Counted from the stretch's first letter, positions 45,628 through 56,734 are shown. The stretch: 64,000 bases of DNA from Acanthosepion lycidas (GCA_963932145.1 OZ010573.1:26294325-26358324), one strand, 5' to 3'. Notes: generated from the letters alone by a model not told the origin. Translations and numbers: made by a program.

Positions 45628-46449
45628 TGTATATTTCTGCGTATAAGACGACCTTTAAATCCAAAAAATCTTCCTTAAAAATTGTGTTTTGTCTTATACA
45701 AGAATTCTAAAAAAGAAACCTTAAATTTTCAGTGATGTCTTTCAGTAGGCTAACCTCGACAATAACGTGCATGAAAAGATTGACATTATGCAATAAACTG
45801 GTAATAAAATTAATAAAACCATTTCTACCTTATATATTACTGGCATAAGTTCATAATTGCCTATTCGAAGAATAATTCCATATCAATGAAATCAACTTGT
45901 ATGCATGCAAGCTCAGCTGAGAAATATAAAAATAGAGTTATGATTGCGTTCACAGCGACCTCCATCTTTCCCTTTCAATAATCATTATGGTAGTATTAAT
46001 TACAGCAGTAATAACATTTAGGATAACATAATGTTCAAAAAAATGTAGAAAATGAAATGTACTATTATCGTACTCTGATTAGCGGTATTTTGTGATTGTC
46101 GATGAAGTATAAGTGAATGGCCATGAGTACACCAGGATGTTTGTAACTGTTTATATATAGGAAAAAAAGAGGGAGAAGAAAAATCAGTATTCGCGAGAGA
46201 TCACGTGATGAAACAAACAATAATTTCCCTTTTAGGGTGCCTGTGTAAGAAAAACTTGATATAGAATCGGTTTTGATATTTGATTTATTTTAAATTTCTA
46301 AGGATAGACAACATTTCCAATAACATCATCTTCATATAATCTATGAGCAGTCGTCGTATACTAAAGGTATATGATAAATTCATGAAAACTTCCTATATTA
46401 TTTACCTCGTCTTATCTTAAGTTCGCCTTATACGCGGAAATATACGGTA
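45625..46449. mobile_element. 825-bp element with 28-bp inverted ends
   Basis: The left end ACTGTATATTTCTGCGTATA, then AGACGACC, is matched by the right end (GTTCGCCTTATACGCGGAAA, TATACGGTA). The inside is AT-rich with no transposase. It sits at the right edge of a TA tract. Superfamily unclear: TA-targeting is suggested but a clean duplication cannot be picked out of the TA tract. Confidence 0.7.
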
Positions 46450-46655
46450 GTGATTTCATATTTTTTTCTTTTTGCAATAAACGTGATATTTAGTGGGTAC
46501 ACGTGCTTGAGGAGAAATCTCTTTTTTCACTCAGCGAAATTAATGCCTACGGCTTCGATATCGAAAACCTTAATAAAGGAAATATAGCCTCCTGAGAAGA
46601 ATCGAACCTGTATTCACTTTTTAATCCGGAAAAAAAACAAACATTTTAAGCACTT
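46450..46655. other. No gene; possible worn tRNA-like head
   Basis: 46580-46640 has GAGAAGAATCGAACCTGTAT, like a B box on the minus strand, but nothing else of a SINE. Confidence 0.35.
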
Positions 46656-46659
46656 TATA

Positions 46660-46880
46660 CGGGAGGTTACTGAGAATAATATGGACGGAACATATAATCA
46701 ACGAGGAAGTTTTAAGAAAAATAGGAAGGAAAAACACATATACTTAAAATCTGAAAGAAACAATTTAAAATTTCTGTGACATACAATGAGAAAAGAGGAC
46801 TCAGAGCATTTGACACTCACAGGATATATACATGAGAGGCAGAGAGAAATAATGAGTAACCTACGTAAAGAGCTTGGGTA
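46660..46880 (+). mobile_element. RTE-type LINE, C-terminal fragment
   Basis: RLLRIIWTEHIINEEVLRKI is encoded near 46668-46725, followed by a worn NFCDIQ.EKRTQ region corresponding to FLGHIMRKE. Stops are present. The 3' end is replaced by a CT-rich tract. Confidence 0.65.
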
Positions 46881-46909
46881 AGTGGGTGGCAAAACAGGGA
46901 CTGTTTTTT

Positions 46910-46940
46910 CTCTTCATTTCTCTCTCTTTCTTTCTTTCTT

Positions 46941-46977
<37 letters not shown>

Positions 46978-47420
46978 GCCATTTTTTCTTATACTCTTTT
47001 TCTTATTTTTTTCTCTTTAACTCACTCTTTGTCTCTTTCTTTCTCTCGCTTTCTTTTTCACTATTTCTGTCTCATGCTCTTTTTCTCACACGCTTTCTCA
47101 CTCCTTGTCTGTTATTCTTTCTTTCTGTCACACATTCTCTCTCGAACATTTCTTTTTTCTCCTTTTTGTATTTCTCTCAATTTTTGTTTCTTTCTTTTTT
47201 CTTCCTCTCCTTGGCTCTTTTTGTTTTTTCCTACCCCTTTGTTATTTTAATTTAAAATCTCTTTCTCCACATCAATTTTTTTTTTTATCATCTTTAACAC
47301 TCTTTCTCTTTTTAATTTCTCTCCTTTTATATCCGGACAGTATTTTTTACCCTCCGCTTTCCATTTGACTCGTTTTTCATTGCACTCCTTACTCTCCTTT
47401 TTCTCCTTTCTCTCCTCCCA
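46910..47420. repeat. CT-rich tract with (TC)n
   Basis: Pyrimidine-rich plus strand, including a TC run at about 46945-46975. Phe/Ser/Leu-rich open frames are composition artefacts. Confidence 0.85.
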
Positions 47421-48370
47421 TAACAGGAAAATGAGCTTGTTGCTATATCCGATTACTGACGAATGAGAATAAAAAGCAATTGCTTATGATTTTTGTTTGT
47501 TATGAAGTAAATTGAATTGGACAATATGCAAGCAATGAAGAGGCAAGGCAAGATATTCAGTCCACCAACGAAAGAATTTTTTTTTCTTTCTATAACAGAC
47601 AGAAGGATGAATTAAAATCAGGCATATTGAGATGGGAGTCGTAGAACTGGAAGTCTGGAAAAGATGAAGGGAAGAAATATCGAAGAGGATTAGGAAAATG
47701 GTTGACAAAATAAATATATTGACTAAATTGAGGACAGTATTTATCTTGTGGCAAGGGAGATAATAATGATTGGGAGGAGAAAATTGCAAATAAAAAACAA
47801 AGAGATAAGAAGGAGACATTTAAACGCAGAAATATTTTTGGTACTGGAGAGTTATGCTATCGGTGATTTACTGAATGCAGTAAAAGGCGCGAAATAGAAT
47901 TGAAAGAAAGTGTAAAAAAAATTCTTTAAATAAACAAGACGGAACGAAGATAAATATATGGATAGAGCATTTTGAATAAGTCGGGAAATAAAAAACAAAA
48001 CAAAAAAAGAACAAAACATTGCTTCTGACTGGAATAAGACTAATTCAATAACGAACTTATTACCGGGGAGCAATAATTATGAAGCTGGTAGATCATAATT
48101 ACCTTTTTTTTTCTTTTTTTTTTTTTTCGTAGTGACTGTCCCATATATTGTCGTTGTGATGTATTAAGGTCAACAAATATAAATAAGAATGCTTATAATA
48201 GGGGCCGCTGCTAGTTGGCCTGTCAGCAGGGCTAAGAACACGCCGACTGCATATCCAGCAGAGGAGTAGGACCCTCTCCACCCCAAAAGAAAAGACATTT
48301 TGGATGGGTGCTTCTAGATACAGGCATAAAATGGGTCCAATCATTCTTTACCTTCTAACCCAATACAATC
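47421..48370. other. No gene seen
   Basis: AT-rich, with a GC-richer patch at 48200-48280 (CTAGTTGGCCTGTCAGCAGG) that could be an old repeat fragment. T run near 48106-48127. Confidence 0.4.
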
Positions 48371-48375
48371 GATCA

Positions 48376-48575
48376 AGTTTTAACTTGTGTCTCAAGTATA
48401 AACCCGACCAACGTTTACCCTGTGTCTCAAGTATAAACCTGACCAACGCTTACCTTGTGTCTCAAGTATAAACCTAAGCAATGTTTATCATGTGTCTCAA
48501 GTATAAACCTAACAAATGTTTATCATGTGTCTCAAGTATAAACCTAACCAGTATTTATCATGTATCTCAGGTATA
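48376..48575 (+). repeat. 35-bp minisatellite, six units
   Basis: TGTGTCTCAAGTATAAACC recurs at 48386, 48421, 48456, 48491, 48526 and (as TGTATCTCAGGTATA) 48561, exactly 35 bp apart. Confidence 0.95.
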
Positions 48576-48874
48576 CGATACCTACTGAAATGTGTGTTTT
48601 AATGTGAAAATATAATATTCCTCATGGAGAATGTAAGGTTTAATTTAATTTTTATCATATATATTTTTCTTTTATAATAACGATCTGTAACCGTTCTCTT
48701 TTATTATGAATAATCGAAAAAAATCAAAAAATCAAAAAATGAAACTATCCTAAGAAATGTAAAGAGCATCCCTACAATTGCACAGACGACGTTAAAAGGC
48801 ACGGCTAAGATTATATTAATGATGGCGCCGAAAACATTAACATCGCCATATTGTAAAGTATAGCAACCGTGTTT
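48576..48874. other. No gene seen
   Basis: AT-rich spacer. Confidence 0.4.
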
Positions 48875-49195
48875 AACAGTCTACTGTGCATCGTGTATTT
48901 TAGAGTTAACAAGGAAGTCTTTTGAAAATGGCAACAGAAAGAACACTTATACTCAGAATCAGGAAAAGATAGCTGAAATTCCTTGGAATAGGGCTTGGAA
49001 AACTTAATTAACACTGGACATATTGAACGCGAGGGAGACAAGGAAATGCAGTCAGCCTGACGAGTTTATGTGAAAGGATCGTGGAATGAGGGTGGGAGTT
49101 TTAGCAAAGAGAAATAAAACTGGTAAGCAATATGAAGTTGTGGAGAGCCATGATCACCTATCTATTGGAGGGATGCGGCACAAAGAAGAAGAAGC
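48875..49195 (+). mobile_element. RTE-type LINE, C-terminal fragment with 3' end
   Basis: ELTRKSFENGNRKNT, then LKFL.IGLGKLN.HWTY in broken frames, GTTGTGGAGAGCCATGATC near 49137, GGAGGGATGCGGCACAAAG, and a GAAGAA tail at 49183. The GAA-type tail after the last codons is shared with the copies near 56.75 and 57.8 kb, so it is the natural LINE 3' end. Confidence 0.7.
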
Positions 49196-49367
49196 GTGAT
49201 CAGGTGTTAAGCAACGACCCTACAACCACACCGATTTGTGGTGCGACGATAATGATGACAGCTGACTGATTGTACAAACAGACTTCAAAGTACCTAACAT
49301 TGTGCGATCAAAAACCTTTGAAATAATGGTGCCGAAAATCGATTATAGAGATTTTTTTTACTGTAGT

Positions 49368-49445
49368 GTAATGGTTAATGAGTTTGTCTAGAAGACTTAC
49401 TGTTGTGTACCATATTTGATTCTCATTGGGTACCACTCACTTGTA
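49368..49445 (+). mobile_element. S2-like tRNA head, worn
   Basis: TAGTGTAATGGTTAATGAGT and TTGTCTAGAAG match the S2 head. The B-box position reads ATATTTGATTCTCATTGGG. The body was not found. Confidence 0.45.
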
Positions 49446-50260
49446 ACCCTTTTCCTGATGAAGCTACGACTAGTTGCCTGGATTTCAAAGATGAAGTTAA
49501 TTTTAATACAAAACCTTTTTTTTTTTTTTGTATTTTATGCTACTAATGTAAACAAAACAGGTCGTACATATCGACGACCGGGGACTCTGAACATGAACTT
49601 TGACGCACGTGAATGCCGACGATAAAGTTTTAATTGGCAAGAAAAACTGTGTCAAAATTGACTTCATGATAATCCCCTTGCCGGTCAAAACTACTAAAGT
49701 CCCAACAATCTTTCAGCGGCATTCCCGACTATGTTCGCCAATAATATTTTTGTAGGGAGCAATTCACTTAGTGAACTAGGCAGGTTCGTCTCTAAGGAAA
49801 TCATTTGGCTTCCCTTGCGAAAATGATTTGAACTAATTTTAGTGTGAAAATTCTAACTCAGTCTCCGCACACTGACTTAAAGCCTAGTCTTCTTCCACTC
49901 AGAATATTCTGGCGACGAGCCTGGGACAGGATGATCGTAGAAATGTTGGCATTTCCAATATCATGTATAGTTTACTGTTAGTCCTAAATGAAGATTGATT
50001 TTGACTCCTCCATAGTGTAGCTTCTTAACATTCTCGTCTATTCTGACTCCTATCTGCTCGGCTTGGTCGGACACGCTAAAAGGAGTTCTGAATCAGTGGG
50101 GTGGGCGATTCGCCCAGGGAGAAATTTCAAGGCGAGGAAGAAAACTCTTTTAATTTTTCACGAGTTTCTCATTGCCTTCATCAGAATAAAATCGATTTAA
50201 ATACTCCGACATTTTATTGAACTTTTTGGATATTGAATTACAATGTCCTATCTTAATAGA
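49446..50260. other. No gene seen
   Basis: Mixed composition. No motif in frames up to 69 codons. Confidence 0.4.
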
Positions 50261-50262
50261 GA

Positions 50263-50490
50263 GAGGCTCGGATTGAGGAATCGGTAGAACCGAGTTCGAA
50301 TTCTGCTCAAATCCATTACATTGACTTACGTGCTAATACCCTTGGGAAAGGTATGAATCCTCTTCTTCTCCCCCCAGCTATGGGTAAATAGTAGGGCAGA
50401 CCGAGTTCTCTATCTTTGCATGGAAACCACAGAAAGAAATGGCAACCTACTGCGGGTCAGAGTCGAAAGATACATGATCGGTTACACAGA
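50263..50490 (+). mobile_element. tRNA-derived SINE, family S1
   Basis: Head starts inside the tRNA (GAGGCTCGGATTGAGGAATC), CCGAGTTCGAATTCTG as B box, body CTTACGTGCTAATACCC, GGGAAAGGTATGAATCCTC, CAGCTATGGGTAAATAG, AGAAATGGCAACCTACTGCG, ATACATGATCG. Closely parallels 33541. Confidence 0.75.
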
Positions 50491-50659
50491 GTCGAGTCAC
50501 CGTCATTTCCTCAGTGTTGCAACTGTAAGAAGTAATTTCCATCCAGACAGCTTTTTCCCAAGAATTGTTACTTTGCAGAATAAACTGAACACTTGAGTCA
50601 TGAACTCTTCATGTCAAAGGTCGATAACCATTTATCTGCATAATCTTCATTTCCTACCA

Positions 50660-50955
50660 CATTCTCTTCCCTTGGAATTTCGAACTGAACCTTTTATTTC
50701 GTCTACGGTACCATCCTTTTCAGGATGTCTCAGTTATCTCCCTTTAACTCAACTCTCCAAGTTTTTGTTCACCACTGCAGTAGCCAAGTATTGAACACTT
50801 TGGGGCAAGTCACTGGATTCAAACAACGCTTTTATTCACTGGACCATGTGTTCTTGTTCCAACCACTGAAGAAAGTCGGAACGTACAATGGCCGAAACGT
50901 CGTGAATATGGTAATAATGATGAGGACAGAAGTCCGAACAATGTAAATAATTAAA
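50660..50955. mobile_element. tRNA-derived SINE, family S3, with inverted tail
   Basis: 50675-50860 is S3 in minus orientation: GGAATTTCGAACTGAACC, ACTCAACTCTCCAAGTTTTT, and CACTGGACCATGTG as the tRNA start. At 50868 it switches to the plus-strand S3 tail: CTGAAGAAAGTCGGAACGTA, GGCCGAAACGTCGTGAATAT, CCGAACAATGTAAATAAT. Confidence 0.75.
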
Positions 50956-50987
50956 TAACGATTATTCAATATTCTTTTATAGTGAAT

Positions 50988-51040
50988 ATCACACAATACA
51001 ATGTTAGAGAGCCACTCAAGGTAGAGGGTTACATTCAAAA
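50988..51040 (+). repeat. Short dispersed motif S5, copy 4
   Basis: CACAATACAATGTTAGAGAG then CCACTCAAGGTAGAGGGTTA. Confidence 0.5.
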
Positions 51041-51044
51041 TGTT

Positions 51045-51665
51045 AATGATGATGGAATAATATTAAAGGAAGAGAATGTGGTTGGAATGAAGATTATGAG
51101 GATAAATGACGATCGACCTTTGACATGAACATATGTTCAGGAGTTAAACTCATTCTTCATTTAGGATAATAATTAAATAATGTAAATAATTGCAATAACT
51201 CATCTCAGAAATATAGACAAACTTTATTTAAATTTACTTGAAAGGAAGTTATTAAAAATATTAAGTGCATAATGACTTGATAGATGTTTGGTTTACTTTT
51301 CTGGTTGTATTTACGTTTTGATCAAGATAGTGGCCCTGTTGATAAAGATCTCTCTAAACCGTCTTTTACAAGAAAACATTGCACTAGCCTCGTGCGAAAC
51401 TGGGATCAACATAAGAGATTAATATGTTTTCATTCACCACATTTATTTAAAGATTTCAATGCTAACTGTAGTATCGTATTGGAGTGCTAATGAACAGCTA
51501 TGCCTATGCACCGTTGGATATATAGAAGAAGTAGCAAAATAATCAACTACGACATTTGTTATTTGATTCATGTAAGGGTCATTAAGTGCGAAGCTAACTA
51601 GTGCCAATCGCCAATGCCATTATCATTTCGATTGGTTATAATTGTGAAAACTTGGGCTTATGACC
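51045..51665. other. No gene seen
   Basis: AT-rich spacer between SINE copies. Confidence 0.4.
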
Positions 51666-51667
51666 AA

Positions 51668-52098
51668 TATCTGTTTAGATCTCTGAGATGAGGTATTATG
51701 AGGTATTATGATTACTTGCAATATTCGGCCATTTATGCTCATCTTCACTGCCATATTCACAACGTTTCAGCCGCTGTACTCTCTGGCCTTCTTCAGGGGG
51801 ATTGGAATTTCGAACCGAACCCTTTATTTCACACACCGGGGTAGATTGTTCTAGTTCCACGTGCCCTGCCTCTTCCGGATATCTCAGTTATTTCACTTCA
51901 ACTCAACTCTCAAAGTTTTTTTTTTCACCACTGCTGTGGCCTGATATTGAACTAACAACTCGTTGGGTCTAGTCATTGGATCTAACCAACGTCTTTATCC
52001 ACTGGGCCATGTGTCCTTGTGAATATGGCAATGAAGATGAGGATAACCGTCGGAATAATGTAAATAATCATAATACCTCATCTTAGAGATATAGACAG
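51668..52098. mobile_element. tRNA-derived SINE S3, full length with inverted tail
   Basis: 51668-52018 is a complete minus-orientation copy: tail (CTGAGATGAGGTATTATG, CAACGTTTCAGCCGCTGTAC, GGCCTTCTTCAGG), body (AGATTGTTCTAGTTCCACGT), and tRNA head. On the minus strand the head has A box TGGCCCAGTGGATAAAGACG and B-box region TTAGTTCAATATC. At 52019 the plus-strand tail GAATATGGCAATGAAGATGA to CTTAGAGATATAGAC is attached to the head. The first and last roughly 80 bp are therefore inverted repeats. Confidence 0.8.
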
Positions 52099-52118
52099 CC
52101 ATTATATCACTATAATCT

Positions 52119-52161
52119 AGTCACTGGATCTAACCAACGTCTTTATCCACTGGGCCATGTG
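52119..52161 (-). mobile_element. S3 tRNA-head fragment
   Basis: TCTAGTCACTGGATCTAACC then CACTGGGCCATGTGTCCTTG repeats the end of the preceding copy (51968-52018). Confidence 0.7.
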
Positions 52162-52218
52162 TCCTTGAGGACCAGATGGTTTGACATTCGGCTCAGCTTC
52201 TGGTGAGACTTTTCTAGT

Positions 52219-52224
<6 letters not shown>

Positions 52225-52302
<78 letters not shown>
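52225..52302. repeat. (TA)n microsatellite
   Basis: About 78 bp of TA. Confidence 0.95.
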
Positions 52303-52306
<4 letters not shown>

Positions 52307-52324
52307 CATATCGGGTCCGTACCA

Positions 52325-52445
52325 ATTCTTCAATATCTGTCTATATCTCTGAGATGAACTATTATGATTACTTGCACTGTTATTTTCATCTTCATTTTCA
52401 TAGTCACAACGCTTCGGCCGTTGTATGACCCGGCCTTCATCTGAT
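52325..52445 (-). mobile_element. S3 tail fragment
   Basis: ATCTCTGAGATGAACTATTA, CACAACGCTTCGGCCGTTGT and CCGGCCTTCATCTGA are the S3 tail read on the minus strand. Confidence 0.7.
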
Positions 52446-52584
52446 AAAGATGTTCGTTAGATACAGTAATTTAAGAAAATTCATAGGGTTGGAAGCAATG
52501 ATTGTTCTGGATCTGACGAGGTATCAGCCGATACATCACATAAAAATGCTTTAGTTCTAGTTTACAGTATTTACATTGTTTTAT

Positions 52585-53262
52585 TTAGCTTGACGTGCCT
52601 AACCGCTCGGCCACAAAGGATCGTTCGGTTGGCAAGGTCGAATTTACTGCTTATAAACTTCAATCTTCCATGAATCTCATACATTCATAACTGCTCATGG
52701 CGTATCAAATGTAAACAAATGACGTCATACATTAAGAAATGGACAAAGTCCGACAATTTATTTATTAAAGACATTTTTATGTTTAACGTTCTTTTTATAG
52801 ATACAAGTATTTAAGTAAATGATCTGTTTATAATAAACAGTATTAAATAACATTTACCGGCCTGAATGTCCGAGAAATTTTCATAGAAAATATTCGTCCT
52901 TGGACAGGATTCGAACCTGCATCCTATACGGAACCGTCATTTACGCTGACGTGTCTTGACCGCTCGGCCACAAAGGATCGTTCGGCTGGTATGGCTGAAT
53001 TTACTGCTTATAAACTTCAATCTTCCATGAATCTCGTACATTCATAACTGCTCATGGCGTATCAAATGTAAACAAATGACGTCATACATTAAGAAATGGA
53101 CAAAGTCCGACAATTTATTTATTAAAGACATTTTTATGTTTAACGTTCTTTTTATAGATACAAGTATTTAAGTAAATGCTCTGTTTATAATAAACAATAT
53201 TAAATAACATTTACCGGCCTGAATGTCCGAGAAATTTTCATAGAAAATATTCGTCCTTTGAG
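52585..53262 (-). mobile_element. SINE S4 tandem array, 357-bp period, tRNA-Ser/Leu-like head
   Basis: On the minus strand each unit has a leader (TTTGTTTACATTTGATACGC), a head with A box GTGGCCGAGCGGTCAAGACA and B box GCAGGTTCGAATCCTGTC, and a body ATATTTTCTATGAAAATTTC. CCACAAAGGATCG recurs at 52611 and 52968, giving a 357-bp unit. The head at 52885-52980 is well preserved, with a perfect T stem and a long variable region typical of class II tRNAs. It could be a transcribable tRNA-like unit, but its repetition and attached body argue for a SINE. Confidence 0.8.
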
Positions 53263-53486
53263 GCACGTCAAGCTAAATGACGGTTCCGTATAGGATGCAG
53301 GTTCGAATCCTGTCAAAGGACGAATATTTTCTATGAAAATTTCTCGGACATTCAGGCCAGTAAATGTTATTTAATATTGTTTATTATAAACAGAGCATTT
53401 ACTTAAATACTTGTATCTATAAAAAGAACGTTAAACATAAAAATGTCTTTAATAAATAAATTGTCGGACTTTGTCCATTTCTTAAT
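53088..53486. repeat. Large near-perfect palindrome within SINE S4
   Basis: Arms 53088-53261 and 53313-53486, 174 bp each, appear to differ at very few positions. A visible difference is CATTTACCGGCC against CATTTACTGGCC when both are read on the same strand. The 51-bp loop holds a shortened tRNA-like head (GTTCCGTATAGGATGCAGG). Confidence 0.9.
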
Positions 53487-53504
53487 ACATTGTTTTATGT
53501 TTAT

Positions 53505-53815
53505 TGTCATATTCATCTTTATTGACATGTTTACGACGTTTCAGTCGTTGTACGCTCCGGCCTTCTTCAGATGATATACATTGGAATTTCTAACTGAACC
53601 CTTCATTTAGTCTACTGGGGGTAGATTGTTCTAGTTCCACGTACCTTTTCTGGGCATCTCCGTTTCAAGTATTTCCCTTTAGTAACTCAATTCTTCAAGT
53701 TTTGTTCAACTCTGCTATGGCCAGGTATTGAACTCACAACTCTTTGGTTCAAGTCACTGGATTACTTCGACCAATGCTTCTATCAACTGCTCCTTATATC
53801 ACGTGCCCCTGTGAA
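53505..53815 (-). mobile_element. tRNA-derived SINE, family S3
   Basis: Minus orientation: tail (TTTACGACGTTTCAGTCGTT, CCGGCCTTCTTCAGATG), body (GGTAGATTGTTCTAGTTCCA), B-box region (GGTATTGAACTCACAACTC) and a worn A-box end. Confidence 0.75.
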
Positions 53816-54075
53816 ATTAATTTTGGGGACTTATGAACGTAATGTCTCAGTAACCACATTTTTTACCAGAGCTCATATTACAATTTTTTGTTATTGTTGT
53901 TTTTCTCTAAAATTCTCTATTACTGGTTCCCATATTATATTCATGTTTATGCTTGGCCAACTTCGGATATTTTTGTGACTTAACATATCCGCTGATTCAT
54001 TTTAGTATTTTACAGTAATGTTCTCTGCTTTTATTTCAACATCATCCTACAAAGGGTGGCGATCTCCCTTTCTCT
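53816..54075. other. No gene seen
   Basis: AT-rich spacer between S3 pieces. Confidence 0.4.
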
Positions 54076-54079
54076 CCAA

Positions 54080-54320
54080 ACGTCGTGAATATGACAATAA
54101 AGATGAGAACAACAGTCCAAACAACGTAAATAGTTTAAATAGTTACAGTACCTCATCTCAAAACTATAGACAGGTCCTGAAGAAGGCCAGGGCGTACAAC
54201 GGCCGAAACGTCGTGAATATGACAATAAAAGTGAGAACAACAGTCTGAACAATGTAAATAGTGTAAATAGTTACAATACCCCATCTCAGAAATATGGACA
54301 GATCTTAGTTCTAAGTTCTA
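54080..54320 (+). mobile_element. Two S3 tails in tandem
   Basis: CGTCGTGAATATGACAATAA at 54082 and again at 54211, each followed by CAACAGTC..AACAATGTAAATAGT and a CATCTCA..CTATAGACAG or AATATGGACAG end. The second starts CCTGAAGAAGGCCAGGGCGT. Period about 129 bp. Opposite in direction to the copy at 53505. Confidence 0.75.
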
Positions 54321-54329
54321 AAAAAGAGT

Positions 54330-55875
54330 ATTTTTTAGAATCTAGAAAACAAGTTTCAGACATTTTAGAACTAATCATGCTGATCTTTTTTAAGTGTTTG
54401 AAATCAAATTTGGAAATATAATTTCTTCGTATTTTTCACAAATTTGAGAAAATATTTTTGAGTAACATTTCAAGACTCAGGCAAATTGAAAATAGGCAGG
54501 TTATTTTTTCATAATAGATTTAATCGCACTTGGCATAAATTTACATAATTAGTGGCGATGAAGTTAATGGACCTGTAATAAAATCAGATATGAACTTGAA
54601 ATAAATGGTAACACGTGGCTTGAATCATTCATGTTGAATATATTTTATTTCATTCTGTTATTTCATCAATTCCCATCGGACAACTTATGTGTGTGTGTAT
54701 GTGTGTGTGTGTGTGTGTGTAACTCCAGAAACCTCATTCGGACGTGGACCGTACATTTTTGTCTGCGATGCCTGAGAGACTACCCAACTCCTTTCCGGGC
54801 TGGGTGTATCCATAACTCCCTGTAATATGGTTCTTTCCCGTGCTTGCAAAACAAGTGCAGCTGATACGGTTACAAAAAAAACAAAACAAAAAAAACAAAA
54901 AAAAAACTCAGCATAATCAGTTGTAAGAAAAAAAAAAAACAATCGTAAATATAAGTGTAAAATTTGTTCCTAGAATCTATAAAAATACCTTTTTTCCCCT
55001 TTTTTTACAACTTGGGACGAGAATACTTTTAGATTACATATCAGCAAGGTATCTCGTCAGAATCTCAAGAACTATTATTGCTGATACGTGGTTATATACT
55101 CGATGGCCATGTTGTTACTTCTCATGAACTGCCTTGATGGTCTGATGTGATATTGAGTACAAATTCTATTCTGTCATAATCTGGGGTGAGATATACTAAA
55201 CCTTCTTTGAACCTTTTTCGTGCTAATGCTCTCGGTGATATGAGCGAACCTATTCCTGTCTACACTGTATCTATATCAACCAAAATGAATATAAAAAACC
55301 AAAATCTTATAAATATTATTATTATTAAAAAGTTGAAAGCTGAAAGATTTTGTCTTAGATTCTAAACTTGTTTTTCGTTTAGACAAAGATTTGAACTTCT
55401 GTACAATCTATTTGTCGAAATATCTAACACTAAGCTCTCTCTCAACTTCGCGTTTGAAACTGTTTTCGTCACAGAAAAATGTCGTGTAATCATAACTCTT
55501 TTATATGCTAGCCATTCTTTCTAATATCGTCAAACAAAGATCAAACAACATCCGTGCACGCAACCCACGAGACGACTGCGTGTGAAATTGAAATATGGTA
55601 ACGAATAGAGGCAGTAATTATTATAAGATTAGCGTGCGAGATACGGACGTTATTATTGATGGATATTTTCCTCGCGTAATGACGACGACTTCAAAAACGT
55701 TCTAATGTCGTATCACGAGTGCGAATTACTGGACAAACAAATGATTCGGATTGACATCAACGAAACCAACGGAAGTGTTATGGCCCGCAAACTAGTTATT
55801 TAAGGCCCGGAACATGTATATAAACATTAAAAGAGGGGCTGAAAATGTTTAAACATAACTCATTGTGCACAGATT
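54330..55875. other. No gene; (TG)n at 54689-54720
   Basis: AT-rich with one TG tract. A patch of higher GC and CpG content at 55545-55720 (CACGAGACGACTGCG) stands out but has no recognisable motif. Confidence 0.4.
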
Positions 55876-55879
55876 TTCT

Positions 55880-55982
55880 AAGCGCTGATTAGATGCGGCG
55901 AATGTATGGAGCACCAAGTGAGGATCGAACTCACTACTCTAGACAAGCTTGCTAACCATTACACCACGCTCATGTGCCCTAA
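55880..55982 (-). mobile_element. tRNA-derived SINE, family S2
   Basis: Minus strand: GGCACATGAGCGTGGTGTAA, TGGTTAGCAAGCTTGTCTAG, GTGAGTTCGATCCTCACTTG (B box in a near-perfect T stem), CTCCATACATTCGCCGCATC body. Better preserved than the 17950 copy. Confidence 0.75.
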
Positions 55983-56155
55983 ACTCGTTGTATACAGTAT
56001 GTAGATACTAAGAGAGGTTTTCACAGTCTCAGTCGATACAAAATTTAAAGCAAAAATCTCCTTAGCTCCTCGCAGAATCTGTATTCATAAAATTAATCTA
56101 TATCAATTTTAAACATGCATGCGTGAGTATACTAATATATATTCAGTTTTTTTCC
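55983..56155. other. No gene seen
   Basis: AT-rich spacer. Confidence 0.4.
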
Positions 56156-56159
56156 CACC

Positions 56160-56222
56160 TTCTATAAACCTTCTCCATCCAGGACGTGGGCTATCATGGC
56201 TCTCCACAATGGAAGTACAATG
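56160..56222 (-). mobile_element. RTE-type LINE, extreme 3' end
   Basis: The minus strand encodes LWRAMIAHVLDGEGL. Only about 60 bp is left, as expected for a severely 5'-truncated insertion. Confidence 0.65.
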
Positions 56223-56734
56223 GTAAAAAAAGAGTAAATATTACAGAATTTGTACATTACTTTAAAAATAAAAAAAGTAGTTAAAATGCTCAAGAAGATG
56301 TTCTCTTAAGTTTGCGTTTAGCAAATTCCCTTCCCCATTGTTTATCCTTCAAATGAAATTTATAAAATATACACCGATACAAACAGATACACAAGAGGTT
56401 GCTTATTTTGACATCCCCGTTATGTAACTCATACTGTAGTATGTCTCTTTTGCTGATGACTATTAACCTGATCAAGCAGGGATTCCATGCAAAATTATGA
56501 GGTTTCGTCGTATTTCAGGAAATGAGTCAGGCCAAGAGCTTTTCAAATAATGTATTTTTGTTTGTCTGACAAGTTTACTTTTTTTCTAGCTTTATCCCAA
56601 CTATATTAAGTATTGTCAAATATTTGCAGACAAAAGTTACAGCTCACCACATGACTGCAAAGATCTTAACGAAATTTTGTGCTAAGAGCTGCAAGAAAAT
56701 GCATTAGATCACTTTAAAACCATCCTCTTCTTCT

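Noticed and set aside
46882-47368. Phe/Leu/Ser-rich plus-strand frames resembling transmembrane protein
   Set aside because: CT-rich low-complexity sequence.
48376-48575. CRISPR array
   Set aside because: Repeats are contiguous 35-bp units without unique spacers, in animal DNA.
52885-52980. Functional tRNA-Ser or tRNA-Leu gene
   Set aside because: The head is good, but it repeats with an attached body and leader as in other S4 SINE copies; a covariance-model score would decide.
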